Shown here piece after piece: positions 7,250 to 15,006 of a stretch of DNA of 36,376 nt. Position 1 is the first letter of the stretch; the number at the start of each line of letters is the position of its first letter. Below the pieces are notes generated by a model. That model saw only the letters and a list, made by a program, of their open reading frames with translations. It did not search any database and had not been told where the DNA came from. Source of the DNA: Bacteroidales bacterium (GTDB lineage: Bacteria; Bacteroidota; Bacteroidia; Bacteroidales; P3); contig JAGADZ010000060.1 in assembly GCA_017613375.1 (NCBI GenBank), forward strand, positions 1-36,376. The letters are read 5' to 3'. A program made the translations under genes and the position numbers.

Positions 7250-8023
7250 TTATTTTTCTTGAAATATCTTCTCCGCACGCTTTGTCACAAAGATAGAAAA
7301 CTCGTAAAGCAGCCATAGGGGTAATGCGACAATACTCATAGTAAAGACATCCGTAGAGGGCGTAATGAATGCCGCCGCCACCAGAACAATCACAAAGGCC
7401 ACCTTACGGCTACGTCGGAGGAAATCAGACTTTAGAACACCTATACGTGCGAAGAAATAGGCCACGACAGGCATTTCAAACATAAGCCCCATCATAAATA
7501 GAAGACCAATGAATGTACCGATATACGATGAAAGAGATATTTGATTTACAATTCGTTCACTAACTTGATAGTTGCCAAGGAAATTAAACGTCAATGGAAA
7601 AATAAGGAAATATGCCAATACAAGACCGATGAAAAACTGGAGAAAGAAAGCAACAATCGCTCTGGCAGCCGGTTTACGTTCCTTGCTGTAGAGAGCAGGC
7701 TTGACAAAAAGCCACACTTCAACAATAATGTAAGGGAATGCCAATACAAGTGCAAGATAAAATGAGACACTCAGGTGTGTCATAAGCTGTGAAGCAAGAT
7801 TGATATTAATCATCTCAATCTGACCCACATTTGCAATCATACCTATCCTGTCCATCACTCTATAAGCGATGAAATCAGTGCGACATGGAGCGAAAATCAG
7901 CCGTTCAAAAACAAAGTCCTTAAAACAAAAGGCGGCGATTGCCAATCCAGAGACCACAAGAATGCAGCGGATTATCATACACCGCATCACTTCAAGATGA
8001 CCCCAAAAAGATTTTTCCCTCAT
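7250..8023 (-). CDS. tatC: Sec-independent protein translocase TatC
   Basis: TatC is the inner-membrane receptor of the twin-arginine pathway, which exports folded proteins. The 257-residue protein has about six membrane segments. It carries the N-terminal cytoplasmic motif GHLEVMRCMII (the family's HLxELR region) and the conserved block FPYIIVEVWLFVKPALYSKERK around the third segment, including the F, P and E residues used in signal recognition. It overlaps tatA by 4 nt (ATGA), so the two are coupled. Confidence 0.95.
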   Translation of the reverse strand: MREKSFWGHLEVMRCMIIRCILVVSGLAIAAFCFKDFVFERLIFAPCRTDFIAYRVMDRIGMIANVGQIEMININLASQLMTHLSVSFYLALVLAFPYIIVEVWLFVKPALYSKERKPAARAIVAFFLQFFIGLVLAYFLIFPLTFNFLGNYQVSERIVNQISLSSYIGTFIGLLFMMGLMFEMPVVAYFFARIGVLKSDFLRRSRKVAFVIVLVAAAFITPSTDVFTMSIVALPLWLLYEFSIFVTKRAEKIFQEK

Positions 8024-8244
8024 TGTTTTTGAACGCCAGCGTCTTCACTGGCGTCATTGTCATCATTGGGAGAGGCAATGTCTTTTGTTTCCTTCTCTAT
8101 GCCGTTCACCGCGTTCTTATATTCTTTCACTCCTTTCCCGAGACCGCGCATAAGTTCAGGGATTTTCTTACCACCAAACAGCACGAGAACGATAACCAGG
8201 ATAATGATAATCTCCTGACCGCCAATAATACCTAATAAATTCAT
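8020..8244 (-). CDS. tatA: Sec-independent protein translocase TatA/TatE
   Basis: This 74-residue protein is the pore-forming Tat component. It has a short membrane helix (about 10-24, EIIIILVIVLVLFGG), the FG hinge, the amphipathic helix KKIPELMRGLGKGVKEYK, and an acidic tail. The open frame continues upstream past 8244, but the ATG at 8244 gives the standard N terminus (MNLLGIIGGQE) and lies downstream of the -7 element at 8295-8288. No separate TatB is present, as in many Bacteroidetes. Confidence 0.95.
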   Translation of the reverse strand: MNLLGIIGGQEIIIILVIVLVLFGGKKIPELMRGLGKGVKEYKNAVNGIEKETKDIASPNDDNDASEDAGVQKQ

Positions 8245-8287
8245 TTTACCTCCAATAAGAAAAAACAAAAATGTTCTATTTATGGTG

Positions 8288-8295
8288 CAAAAATA
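8288..8295 (-). promoter_or_regulatory. -7 element for tatAC
   Basis: Minus-strand TATTTTTG lies about 43 nt upstream of the tatA ATG. The -33 partner is not a clean TTTG. It forms half of a divergent promoter region with the element at 8348. Confidence 0.55.
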
Positions 8296-8347
8296 CGAAG
8301 TTTTTCTGAAATCAGGGAGATAATTTTTTAATATAAAGAAAATGGTG

Positions 8348-8355
8348 TATTTTTG
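8348..8355 (+). promoter_or_regulatory. -7 element for the patatin-like gene
   Basis: TATTTTTG, with a T run (8324-8329) at the -33 distance, ends 19 nt before the ATG at 8375. Its position shows that the ATG at 8342 would lie upstream of the promoter core and cannot be the main start. Confidence 0.65.
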
Positions 8356-8374
8356 CAGTACGAAACTGTGTAAC

Positions 8375-10687
8375 ATGAGAATTCTCAACTTACATATAAA
8401 CAAACTAATAGCACTTTTGTTTTTTCTTTATGCCAGCATAGCGGCACAGGCACAAAACTACACTTTCGGCATCGAGCCGGAGCGTGACAGTGCAGCATTT
8501 GCAGCTTTCAGGGAGAGAATTAAAAGTCAGGTTCAAGGGCGTCCCACTGTGGCGTTGGTGTTGAGCGGAGGAGGTGCCAAAGGTGCGGCACACATCAGTG
8601 TGATACAATTCCTTGAAGAAGCCGGAGTACCTATCGACATGGTAGTAGGGACAAGTATCGGCGGTCTTGTAGGTGGTCTCTATGCCTGCGGATATAATGG
8701 CAATGAATTGGAACAGATTATCAGAAACTTAGACTGGGAAACACTTCTGACCGACAGCTATTCATCAAAATATATTAGCCTTACACAAAAAGAACGCGAC
8801 AGCAGACTTCCTCTTTCCAGGCTATTCAGCGGAAAGCTGTCCAACAAGAGCGAGACTCCTATAAGCCTTATACCTGTAGGCATTGTGGAGGGACAGAATA
8901 TATACAATTTGCTGAGCAGTCTCACAGCTGGTTTCCAAGACGAACGGGATTTCCTGACCCTACCGAAACCATTTGTTTGCGTAGCCACAGACATGGTGAG
9001 CGGAAAGGCGAAGCTATGGCACAGCGGAAATCTGGTGTATGCCATGCGTAGCTCAATGGCCATACCAGGGCTTTTCACCCCAGTCCGGACAGAAGATATG
9101 GTATTGCTTGACGGCTGCCTACGCAGTAATTTTCCTGTGGAGGTTGCACGGAGCATGGGTGCCGACATCGTGATAGGTGTCGACGTATCGGCACCAGCCT
9201 ATGGAGTCAACGAGATAAACACGTTGTTGGACATCGTGTATCAGACCATGGATGTCCTTGGCAGAGAGCCTTATATTGAGGCCATTGCCAACTGTGACAT
9301 TTATATTCATCCCGACCTGCTGGATTTCTCACAGTTGAGTTTTGATGCCGAGAGTATCGACACCATGCTTGAGAGAGGGCGTATAGCCGCCATGAACAAT
9401 GCCTTTGAGATTGCACAGTTGCTACACAAAACCGGGAAAAACACTGACACCGCGAGAAATTCAAATACTCTAAACATTGACAAACGTCCCGTAGCTATTG
9501 CAGGAATAGATTTTGAAGGGATTGACCCTCTCGACGAAGCCTTCCTACGAAGAGCCATTGAACAAGACTCCCTCCTTACGAAAGATGAGATAGAAAAAAT
9601 TGTCGACCGGCTGATAGGAACCAACACATTCGAACAAGTCACATACTCGTTACATGGAAAGACAGAGCCATACACGCTAAAGTTAAAATGCAACTATTCC
9701 GCATCTGAAAGAATAGGAATAGGGTTGCGTTTCGACACCAAAGACTTTGTAAGTATGCTGTTTGGCTTTGGACTGCACAAACATCGTCTCGGAGGATATA
9801 GACTATATCTGGACGGGCAGTTGGGACCGACATCATCGTTGAAAATCACCAACATGTATCTTAGCAAGGAAGGGCTGAAATGGGAAACCTCAACACTGAT
9901 AAAACTTGTAGGTAATGGCGAATTTTTGTCTGGAGACCACAATTTCAAGCTTAATTTCCTGCAACAACGAACAGACCTGGCGATAGCATATTCGCCTCTG
10001 CAGCCATGGGAAGTACGCGGCGGCCTCAGGTTAGACTATTTCCACCACGACAAAATGCTTGTAGACTACACTTTAGGAGCACTTTCCAGCGAAAATATAC
10101 CAACATCGAATTCATACCTGAACGGATTTGTTTCACTCAGGGTGAACACCTATGACAATGTATATTTCCCTAAGAGTGGTTGGAAATTCAACCTTTATGG
10201 GAACTATTATTTCCTTATGTGGAAGAATAAAACAAGTCCTTTTTATGCAATCCAATTTGATGCAAAACCTGCTAAAACATTCCGTAAAATCACGGCCATG
10301 CCTTTCGCTGCAGGACGCTATGTAAGTGCATTTGCAACACCATACATTAATTTCCTGTCTCCCAACGGAGTACTACGTCCTTTGGACCAGCAAATCCCAT
10401 TTATCGGCCTAAACCAATCCGCATCAGCGTTGCAGATGCTTGGCACTGCAGGTCTTAGCATTCGATTCAATATCAACCAACGTCATTTTGTCACTGCGAC
10501 GACACAGTGGATTCACCAATCGCCAAGCATAAGGGAATTCTTTGACAAAAATATAGCAATAACACATTTCGGTTTCGGTGTTGAATATTCATACAGCACG
10601 AGACTGGGTCCGTTGTGCACAGACCTCCACTGGTCAAATCTCGACCGCAGTTTGGGTTTTTTCCTTCGATTCGGATTTGAATTATAA
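8375..10687 (+). CDS. Patatin-like phospholipase with POTRA and outer-membrane barrel
   Basis: This 770-residue protein has a signal peptide (1-27, ending AQAQ). A patatin domain (about 56-330) has the oxyanion loop GGGAKG (65-70), the nucleophile elbow GTSIGG with S94, and the catalytic aspartate D246 in DGCLRSNFP. A POTRA-like segment follows (about 366-430, AGIDFEGIDPLDEAFLRRAIEQ), then a C-terminal barrel (about 435-770) ending in FFLRFGFEL. The order phospholipase-POTRA-barrel is that of type Vd autotransporters such as PlpD, so the enzyme is probably presented at the outer membrane. The start at 8375 is preferred because it gives a signal peptide and lies downstream of the -7 element. 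htpG follows after 83 nt but seems to have its own control region. Confidence 0.92.
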   Translation: MRILNLHINKLIALLFFLYASIAAQAQNYTFGIEPERDSAAFAAFRERIKSQVQGRPTVALVLSGGGAKGAAHISVIQFLEEAGVPIDMVVGTSIGGLVGGLYACGYNGNELEQIIRNLDWETLLTDSYSSKYISLTQKERDSRLPLSRLFSGKLSNKSETPISLIPVGIVEGQNIYNLLSSLTAGFQDERDFLTLPKPFVCVATDMVSGKAKLWHSGNLVYAMRSSMAIPGLFTPVRTEDMVLLDGCLRSNFPVEVARSMGADIVIGVDVSAPAYGVNEINTLLDIVYQTMDVLGREPYIEAIANCDIYIHPDLLDFSQLSFDAESIDTMLERGRIAAMNNAFEIAQLLHKTGKNTDTARNSNTLNIDKRPVAIAGIDFEGIDPLDEAFLRRAIEQDSLLTKDEIEKIVDRLIGTNTFEQVTYSLHGKTEPYTLKLKCNYSASERIGIGLRFDTKDFVSMLFGFGLHKHRLGGYRLYLDGQLGPTSSLKITNMYLSKEGLKWETSTLIKLVGNGEFLSGDHNFKLNFLQQRTDLAIAYSPLQPWEVRGGLRLDYFHHDKMLVDYTLGALSSENIPTSNSYLNGFVSLRVNTYDNVYFPKSGWKFNLYGNYYFLMWKNKTSPFYAIQFDAKPAKTFRKITAMPFAAGRYVSAFATPYINFLSPNGVLRPLDQQIPFIGLNQSASALQMLGTAGLSIRFNINQRHFVTATTQWIHQSPSIREFFDKNIAITHFGFGVEYSYSTRLGPLCTDLHWSNLDRSLGFFLRFGFEL

Positions 10688-10709
10688 ATGACAGATTGTC
10701 ATTTTTGCC

Positions 10710-10754
10710 ATTTTGGCATGACTATTGTATTATCATTCATACAAAATGATAATA
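10710..10754 (+). promoter_or_regulatory. Control region of htpG: -24/-12-like boxes and inverted repeat
   Basis: No TAnnTTTG element precedes htpG. Instead TTGGCATG (10713-10720), 4 nt, and TTGTA (10725-10729) resemble the sigma-54 -24/-12 pattern with two mismatches. A perfect 10-bp inverted repeat, TATTATCATT (10728-10737) and AATGATAATA (10745-10754) with a 7-nt spacer, covers the likely start region. CIRCE (TTAGCACTC-N9-GAGTGCTAA) is not present. The roles are inferred. Confidence 0.35.
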
Positions 10755-10770
10755 ACAAAAATACAATATT

Positions 10771-12699
10771 ATGCAAGGTAATTTGAATGTACAGACCGAG
10801 AACATCTTTCCGGTCATAAAGAAGTTCCTTTACTCGGATCATGAGATTTTTCTCCGCGAATTGATTTCCAATGCCATAGATGCAACACAAAAGCTTAAGG
10901 CGTTGTCATTGCGTGATGAATTCAAAGGAGAATTAGGCGACCTTACCGTAGAGGTGAAGATTGATAAGAAAAAACTCATTATCAGCGACCACGGTATAGG
11001 CATGACACAGGAAGAGATAGACAAATACATCAACCAGATAGCATTCTCAGGTGCCAACGATTTCCTTGACAAATACAAGGATGTGCAGGAAAACCTGATT
11101 GGTCATTTTGGATTAGGGTTCTATTCCGCTTTCATGGTTGCCGACAAAGTAGAGATAGAGACCAAGTCTTACAAGGACGCGCCTGCCGTACACTGGAGCT
11201 GCGACGGGTCGCCGGAATTCGAGATGAAAGAGGGCAAGAGGAAAGAGCGTGGTACCGACATCATACTTCATATTGCAGACGACTGCAAGGAGTTCCTTGA
11301 AGAGCACCGTATCCTTGAGTTACTGAAAAAATACTGTCGTTTCATGCCGATAGCCATTCGTTTTGGTGAAGAGAGCGTCTGGGTAGACAGCGAGACTGAG
11401 TTTACAGAAGTGGACGACGGCAACGGTGGCAAGAAGAAACAGCCAAAACGTGTAGAAAAGAAACAGCCGCGTATCATTAACGACACCGACCCTGCATGGA
11501 AGAAAAAGCCAAGCGACCTGACAGACGAAGACTACAAGAAATTCTACCATGAGTTGTATCCTATGAACTTCGAGGATCCTCTGTTTCAGATTCATCTTAA
11601 CGTTGACTACCCCTTCAATCTGACAGGAATACTATACTTCCCGAAAGTCCGCAAGACTATAGACCCGAACCGCAACAAGATACAGCTATATTGCAATCAG
11701 GTATTTGTCACCGACAGCGTTGAAGGCGTAGTACCAGAATACCTGATGCTTCTGCACGGTGTGCTTGACAGCCCCGACATACCTCTAAATGTTAGCCGCA
11801 GTTATCTACAAAGCGATAGCAATGTCAAAAAGATAGCACAGCATATCAGCAAAAAAGTGGCAGACAAACTTGAGGAGATGAGCAAGAAAAATGAAAACGG
11901 GGAACAAGAAACAGAAAGCCACACCCAATTGGAAGACAAATGGGACGATATCAAGATATTTGTTGAATATGGCATGCTGACAGAAGAGAAATTCTGCGAA
12001 CGAGCCATGAAGTTCGCCCTGTTGAAAAATACCGAAGGCAAATACTTCAAACTTGACGACTACCGTGACAAAATCAAGGCATTGCAGACCGACAAGGACA
12101 AAAACGTAATTTATCTTTACGCTACCGATGTCGACGAGCAACATGCATATATCGCCAAAGCAAAAGAAAAAGGCTATGATGTGCTACTCATGGACAGCGT
12201 CCTCAATTCACACTATATCAATTTGCTTGAACAAAAAATTGAAAAGACCCGTTTTGTCCGTGTGGATGGCGACACTGTGGAGAAACTTATAACACATGAC
12301 GACAATATTCCAGAGAAGCTGTCTCAGGAAGAGAAAGACAAGCTAAAACCCATTATAGAAGGAGAGGTCGACAAAGCGAAATTCACTGTTTTACTGGAAA
12401 GTATGGAAAGTGATGACCAGCCTATGGTAATCACACAGAACGAATTCATGCGCCGTTACAAGGAGATGAGTCAGACAAGCGGTGGCGGAATGGGATTCTA
12501 CGGTGAAATGCCTGACAGCTACAACCTCGTAGTCAACATCAACCATCCCTTGATTGAGCAAGTCTTGAAAGAAGAGGACAGCGACAAACAAAAGCAACTT
12601 GTCCATCAGTTGACGGATCTCGCTTTGCTCAGCAATGGTCTGCTTAAAGGCGAAGCACTGACGCAATTCATAAAACGAAGTGTTGACATCATCAAATAA
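10771..12699 (+). CDS. htpG: Molecular chaperone HtpG (Hsp90 family)
   Basis: HtpG is the bacterial Hsp90, a cytoplasmic ATP-dependent dimeric chaperone. The 642-residue protein has the GHKL ATPase domain at the N terminus (E30-L-I-S-N-A-I-D-A with catalytic E30 and Mg-binding N34, then HGIGMT and the lid GLGFYSAF). The middle domain includes the conserved LPLNVSR-like segment DIPLNVSRSYLQ. The C-terminal dimerisation domain ends near residue 642. A charged Lys/Glu linker near 215-235 separates the N and middle domains. Length is normal for the family. It is probably heat- or stress-responsive, but by an unusual control region (10710-10754). Confidence 0.97.
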   Translation: MQGNLNVQTENIFPVIKKFLYSDHEIFLRELISNAIDATQKLKALSLRDEFKGELGDLTVEVKIDKKKLIISDHGIGMTQEEIDKYINQIAFSGANDFLDKYKDVQENLIGHFGLGFYSAFMVADKVEIETKSYKDAPAVHWSCDGSPEFEMKEGKRKERGTDIILHIADDCKEFLEEHRILELLKKYCRFMPIAIRFGEESVWVDSETEFTEVDDGNGGKKKQPKRVEKKQPRIINDTDPAWKKKPSDLTDEDYKKFYHELYPMNFEDPLFQIHLNVDYPFNLTGILYFPKVRKTIDPNRNKIQLYCNQVFVTDSVEGVVPEYLMLLHGVLDSPDIPLNVSRSYLQSDSNVKKIAQHISKKVADKLEEMSKKNENGEQETESHTQLEDKWDDIKIFVEYGMLTEEKFCERAMKFALLKNTEGKYFKLDDYRDKIKALQTDKDKNVIYLYATDVDEQHAYIAKAKEKGYDVLLMDSVLNSHYINLLEQKIEKTRFVRVDGDTVEKLITHDDNIPEKLSQEEKDKLKPIIEGEVDKAKFTVLLESMESDDQPMVITQNEFMRRYKEMSQTSGGGMGFYGEMPDSYNLVVNINHPLIEQVLKEEDSDKQKQLVHQLTDLALLSNGLLKGEALTQFIKRSVDIIK

Positions 12700-12720
12700 A
12701 CGCCGAGTGGAAATGACAAA

Positions 12721-12756
12721 AAAAAGGGATATCAGCCTCTGCTGACATCCCTTTTT
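12721..12756. terminator. Bidirectional terminator between htpG and lpxA
   Basis: AAAAAGGGAT and ATCCCTTTTT, extended inward by TCAGC/GCTGA around a CTCT loop, form a near-perfect hairpin with A and T flanks. It can terminate htpG on the plus strand and the lpxA transcript on the minus strand. Confidence 0.9.
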
Positions 12757-12777
12757 AGTATGTATCTGAATCAATCC

Positions 12778-13581
12778 CTATTCCTCGGGATTGTGGTTCC
12801 TGCTCATATATGTATAACCTTTCATAAGGCCTGTATTGGCATTGCCGATAAAACTGAGGACTATCTTGCCCTCATCGGTATTACCGTACTGTTCCTTGAT
12901 AAGTTCAACGGCATGTGAGACAATCAGACCCTTCTGATAAAGGATACGGTAGATATCCTGAATATTGTTTATTTCCGTCTGTGAGAAGCCACGTCGTTGC
13001 AAACCGAGGACATTGACACCAGTATAAGAGATTGGATAACGGCCAGCCTTGACAAATGGAGGGATGTCCTTGTTTACCAACGAACCTCCCATAGTTATGA
13101 CATGTGAACCGATATGGACAAACTGCAGAATCGCCGTCTTGCCACCCAGAACGGTCCAGTCTCCGACAATGATATGACCTGCAAGAGTGGTATTATTTGC
13201 AAAAACACAGTTGCTGCCAACAAAACAATCGTGAGCAATATGGACATAGGCCATAATAAGATTGTTATTGCCAATCACTGTCCTACCAGAAGCTGCAGTG
13301 CCGCGATTAATAGTACAACATTCACGAATGACATTGTTGTCGCCAATTTCTGCCGTTGTATATTCTCCGTTAAATTTAAGGTCCTGAGGTATGGCAGCTA
13401 TCACCGAGCCGGGAAATATCTTACAGTTTTTACCGATTCGGGCGCCAGGGAAAATTGTCACATTAGGGCCTATCCATGTATTATCACCAATAACAACATC
13501 CTCATAAATTGTAGTAAAATTACAGATTGTTACGTTTTTTCCAAGCTTTGCATCAGGATGTAAATCGTAGAGTGTAGCCAT
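12778..13581 (-). CDS. lpxA: UDP-N-acetylglucosamine acyltransferase LpxA
   Basis: LpxA transfers a 3-hydroxyacyl chain to UDP-GlcNAc, the first step of lipid A synthesis, as a cytoplasmic trimer. The 267-residue protein is a left-handed parallel beta-helix of hexapeptide repeats (for example VVIGDNTWIGPNVTI and NNVIRECCTINRG) from about 12 to 190. The catalytic histidine is H117 in HIAHDC. A C-terminal helical domain follows (QTEINNIQDIYRILYQKG). It follows lpxC-fabZ by 27 nt in the same operon; lpxD is not in this cluster. Confidence 0.97.
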   Translation of the reverse strand: MATLYDLHPDAKLGKNVTICNFTTIYEDVVIGDNTWIGPNVTIFPGARIGKNCKIFPGSVIAAIPQDLKFNGEYTTAEIGDNNVIRECCTINRGTAASGRTVIGNNNLIMAYVHIAHDCFVGSNCVFANNTTLAGHIIVGDWTVLGGKTAILQFVHIGSHVITMGGSLVNKDIPPFVKAGRYPISYTGVNVLGLQRRGFSQTEINNIQDIYRILYQKGLIVSHAVELIKEQYGNTDEGKIVLSFIGNANTGLMKGYTYMSRNHNPEE

Positions 13582-13608
13582 ACTATATAATTAATGTTCT
13601 ATTTATTT

Positions 13609-14997
13609 TCAATTATTGTTTTTCGAAATCATTGTTGTCAAAGTTGCCGATGCGACCAGTTTGTTACCAACATAAGCCTCGCCCTTTGTCCTCAGGCATC
13701 CCATTTTCAGCGGAGAAAGCTGCTGAATCTTAAAGACCACCGTATCTCCCGGGACAACAGGAAGGCGGAAACGAGCATCGTGGACACGCGCCAGGACTGT
13801 GGAATAATCGTCGGGGTTTTCGATATTGCGCATTGCAAACAGGCCACCCACCTGTGCCATTGATTCTATTACAAGAACGCCTGGCACTACTGGTTTATCA
13901 GGGAAATGGCCGACAAAATAAGGTTCATTGACTGTAACATTCTTGACACCCACAATAGTGTCATCAGTCATCGAGACAACCTTGTCGACGAGGAGCATCG
14001 GATAGCGATGCGGCATAAAGTTCCTGATGTCAACAACATCCAACAATGGCGGTTGGTTAGGGTCGTAGAGCGTGGTGAGTTGTTCCTGCAGGATTACCTG
14101 ACGTAGTTTCTGAGCCAGAGCCACATTGGCACGATGTCCTGGACATTTAAGGAAAAAATGAGCCTTGACAGGGATACCTACGAGATAGATATCACCCATA
14201 AAGTCCAAAAGTTTATGACGTGCCGGTTCGTTGGCAAAATATGGTTCTATATTGTTTAGGACTCCATTATGAACCTGTATAGTGTCACGTTCCTTACCGA
14301 AGAGTGCGGCAAGACGGTCTTTCTCTGTATCGTCAAGAGGTTTGTCTACAAATACGAGTGCATTGTCGAGGTCACCGCCTTTAATGAGATTTGCGGCCAG
14401 GAGCATTTCGACTTCATGTAGGAAAACAAAAGTGCGACAACAAGCGATATTGTCAACATAACCGTCATAGCCTTTTATCGAGGCCACTTGGTTTCCTATA
14501 AGTTCACTTTTAAACTCAATGGCTGATGTTATCATAAAATCATCAGCGGGAACTGCAAGCATTTCGATGCCGGAATCCGGATCGGCCCAGCTGACAGTCT
14601 GTTTCAGTTTATAGTAACGTCTTTCTGCCTCCTGGGTCTGAATGCCTGATTTAATAATACCCTCGACCCATAGGCGTGCGCTTCCGTCAAGTATCGGCAC
14701 CTCGGGACCGTCAAGCTCGACAAAGGCATTGTCGATATGCATTCCGTGCAATGCCGACATAAGGTGTTCGATTGTAGATACTGTGACACCATTGACGACA
14801 AGGGTGGTGCCATGGTTGGTGTTACCAACAATGTCGGCACGGGCAGGTATCTCCACTGCAGGAGATATATCCACACGCCGAAACACAATTCCGTTGCCGA
14901 CAGGGGCAGGCAAGACCGTTGCCTTGATATAACCGCCAGTGTGCAGACCTGGACCGGCAAGTGAGAAAGGTGTTTTTATCGTTGTTTGATATTCCAT
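13609..14997 (-). CDS. lpxC/fabZ: Bifunctional LpxC deacetylase / FabZ dehydratase
   Basis: This 462-residue fusion carries two enzymes. Residues 1-300 are LpxC, the zinc deacetylase that commits UDP-acyl-GlcNAc to lipid A: H78 in TIEHLMSALHG and H261/D265 in ARHKLLDFMGD supply metal ligands. Residues about 315-462 are FabZ, the 3-hydroxyacyl-ACP dehydratase: H330 in FMPHRYPMLLVD and the glutamate in VIESMAQVGG form the active site. The fusion is characteristic of Bacteroidetes and relatives. The frame also opens with TTG at 15006, directly abutting the previous stop; the ATG at 14997 is preferred. It lies between the LysM protein gene and lpxA and is probably co-transcribed. Confidence 0.97.
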   Translation of the reverse strand: MEYQTTIKTPFSLAGPGLHTGGYIKATVLPAPVGNGIVFRRVDISPAVEIPARADIVGNTNHGTTLVVNGVTVSTIEHLMSALHGMHIDNAFVELDGPEVPILDGSARLWVEGIIKSGIQTQEAERRYYKLKQTVSWADPDSGIEMLAVPADDFMITSAIEFKSELIGNQVASIKGYDGYVDNIACCRTFVFLHEVEMLLAANLIKGGDLDNALVFVDKPLDDTEKDRLAALFGKERDTIQVHNGVLNNIEPYFANEPARHKLLDFMGDIYLVGIPVKAHFFLKCPGHRANVALAQKLRQVILQEQLTTLYDPNQPPLLDVVDIRNFMPHRYPMLLVDKVVSMTDDTIVGVKNVTVNEPYFVGHFPDKPVVPGVLVIESMAQVGGLFAMRNIENPDDYSTVLARVHDARFRLPVVPGDTVVFKIQQLSPLKMGCLRTKGEAYVGNKLVASATLTTMISKNNN

Positions 14998-15006
14998 ATA
15001 ATCCAA

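Noticed and set aside
8342-8374. Upstream ATG for the patatin gene (MVYFCSTKL)
   Set aside because: It lies upstream of the -7 box at 8348-8355, and the later ATG at 8375 starts a proper signal peptide.
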